Shown one piece after another: positions 63,968-64,000 of a stretch of 64,000 nt of DNA; position 1 is the first letter of the stretch; every line of letters starts with the position of its first letter. The stretch is taken from assembly GCF_019097595.1 (NCBI RefSeq), contig NC_080710.1, positions 24,138,280 through 24,202,279 of the forward strand. The letters run 5' to 3'. This stretch comes from Hemibagrus wyckioides (lineage: Eukaryota; Chordata; Actinopteri; Siluriformes; Bagridae). The position numbers were made by a program, and so were the translations under genes. The notes under the pieces are model-generated. The model made no database searches and was not told the origin of the DNA. It saw nothing but the letters and a program-made list of their open reading frames with translations.

Positions 63968-64000
63968 GTAAGCACACAATGTTCAGCATAGAAAAAATTT

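Overview
The window is vertebrate nuclear DNA, almost certainly from a teleost fish. It is AT-rich and has GT-AG introns, polyA signals, microsatellites, a Tc1-like transposon fossil and tRNA-derived SINEs of the type that end in a 'taagggcgtctgccaaatg'-like tail. The dispersed repeats look like those common in otophysan fishes (catfish, characins, cyprinids). The order is my inference; teleost is secure.

Layout. Positions 1-870 hold nothing I recognise. Positions 1671-7770 (+) carry slc22a17, a 12-TM MFS protein of the SLC22 family (orthologue of the mammalian brain organic cation transporter-like / lipocalin-2 receptor), in nine coding exons, followed by a locally duplicated 3' region (8.5-10.5 kb). 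From 13.4 kb to the right edge there is a head-to-tail tandem array of sarcomeric myosin heavy chain genes of the slow/cardiac (MYH7) type, here called genes A-D: A 13986-25432 (1939 aa), B 30831-41304 (1937 aa), C 48218-57935 (1938 aa), D 61264 to beyond the window (first 525 codons seen). A, B and C each have 37 coding exons whose lengths are identical apart from the exons that encode loop 1 and loop 2. All three read through without frameshift or stop. They correspond to the zebrafish smyhc (slow myosin heavy chain) cluster. Linkage to slc22a17 matches human 14q11.2, where SLC22A17 lies near MYH6/MYH7.

How the parts work together. Each myosin gene has its own TATA promoter and polyA signal, so they are separate transcription units making alternative thick-filament motors. 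Three of the four promoters carry a CArG or CArG-like box ending 13-14 bp before the TATA. The most interesting non-coding signal is an 88-bp element that I find five times, at least once upstream of every myosin gene (12586, 28641, 29633, 43790, and inverted at 60382), with SOX-, GATA- and TEAD-like motifs. It is a candidate shared slow-muscle enhancer.

The array is strongly shaped by concerted evolution. A 2398-bp block of eight introns and nine exons is the same length and nearly identical in A and B. A 405-bp tract over the 390-bp rod exon is shared by A, B and C. The head regions of C and D are nearly identical including introns, apart from a SINE present only in C.

All coordinates were read by eye from the sequence and splice consensus; no alignment or database search was run.
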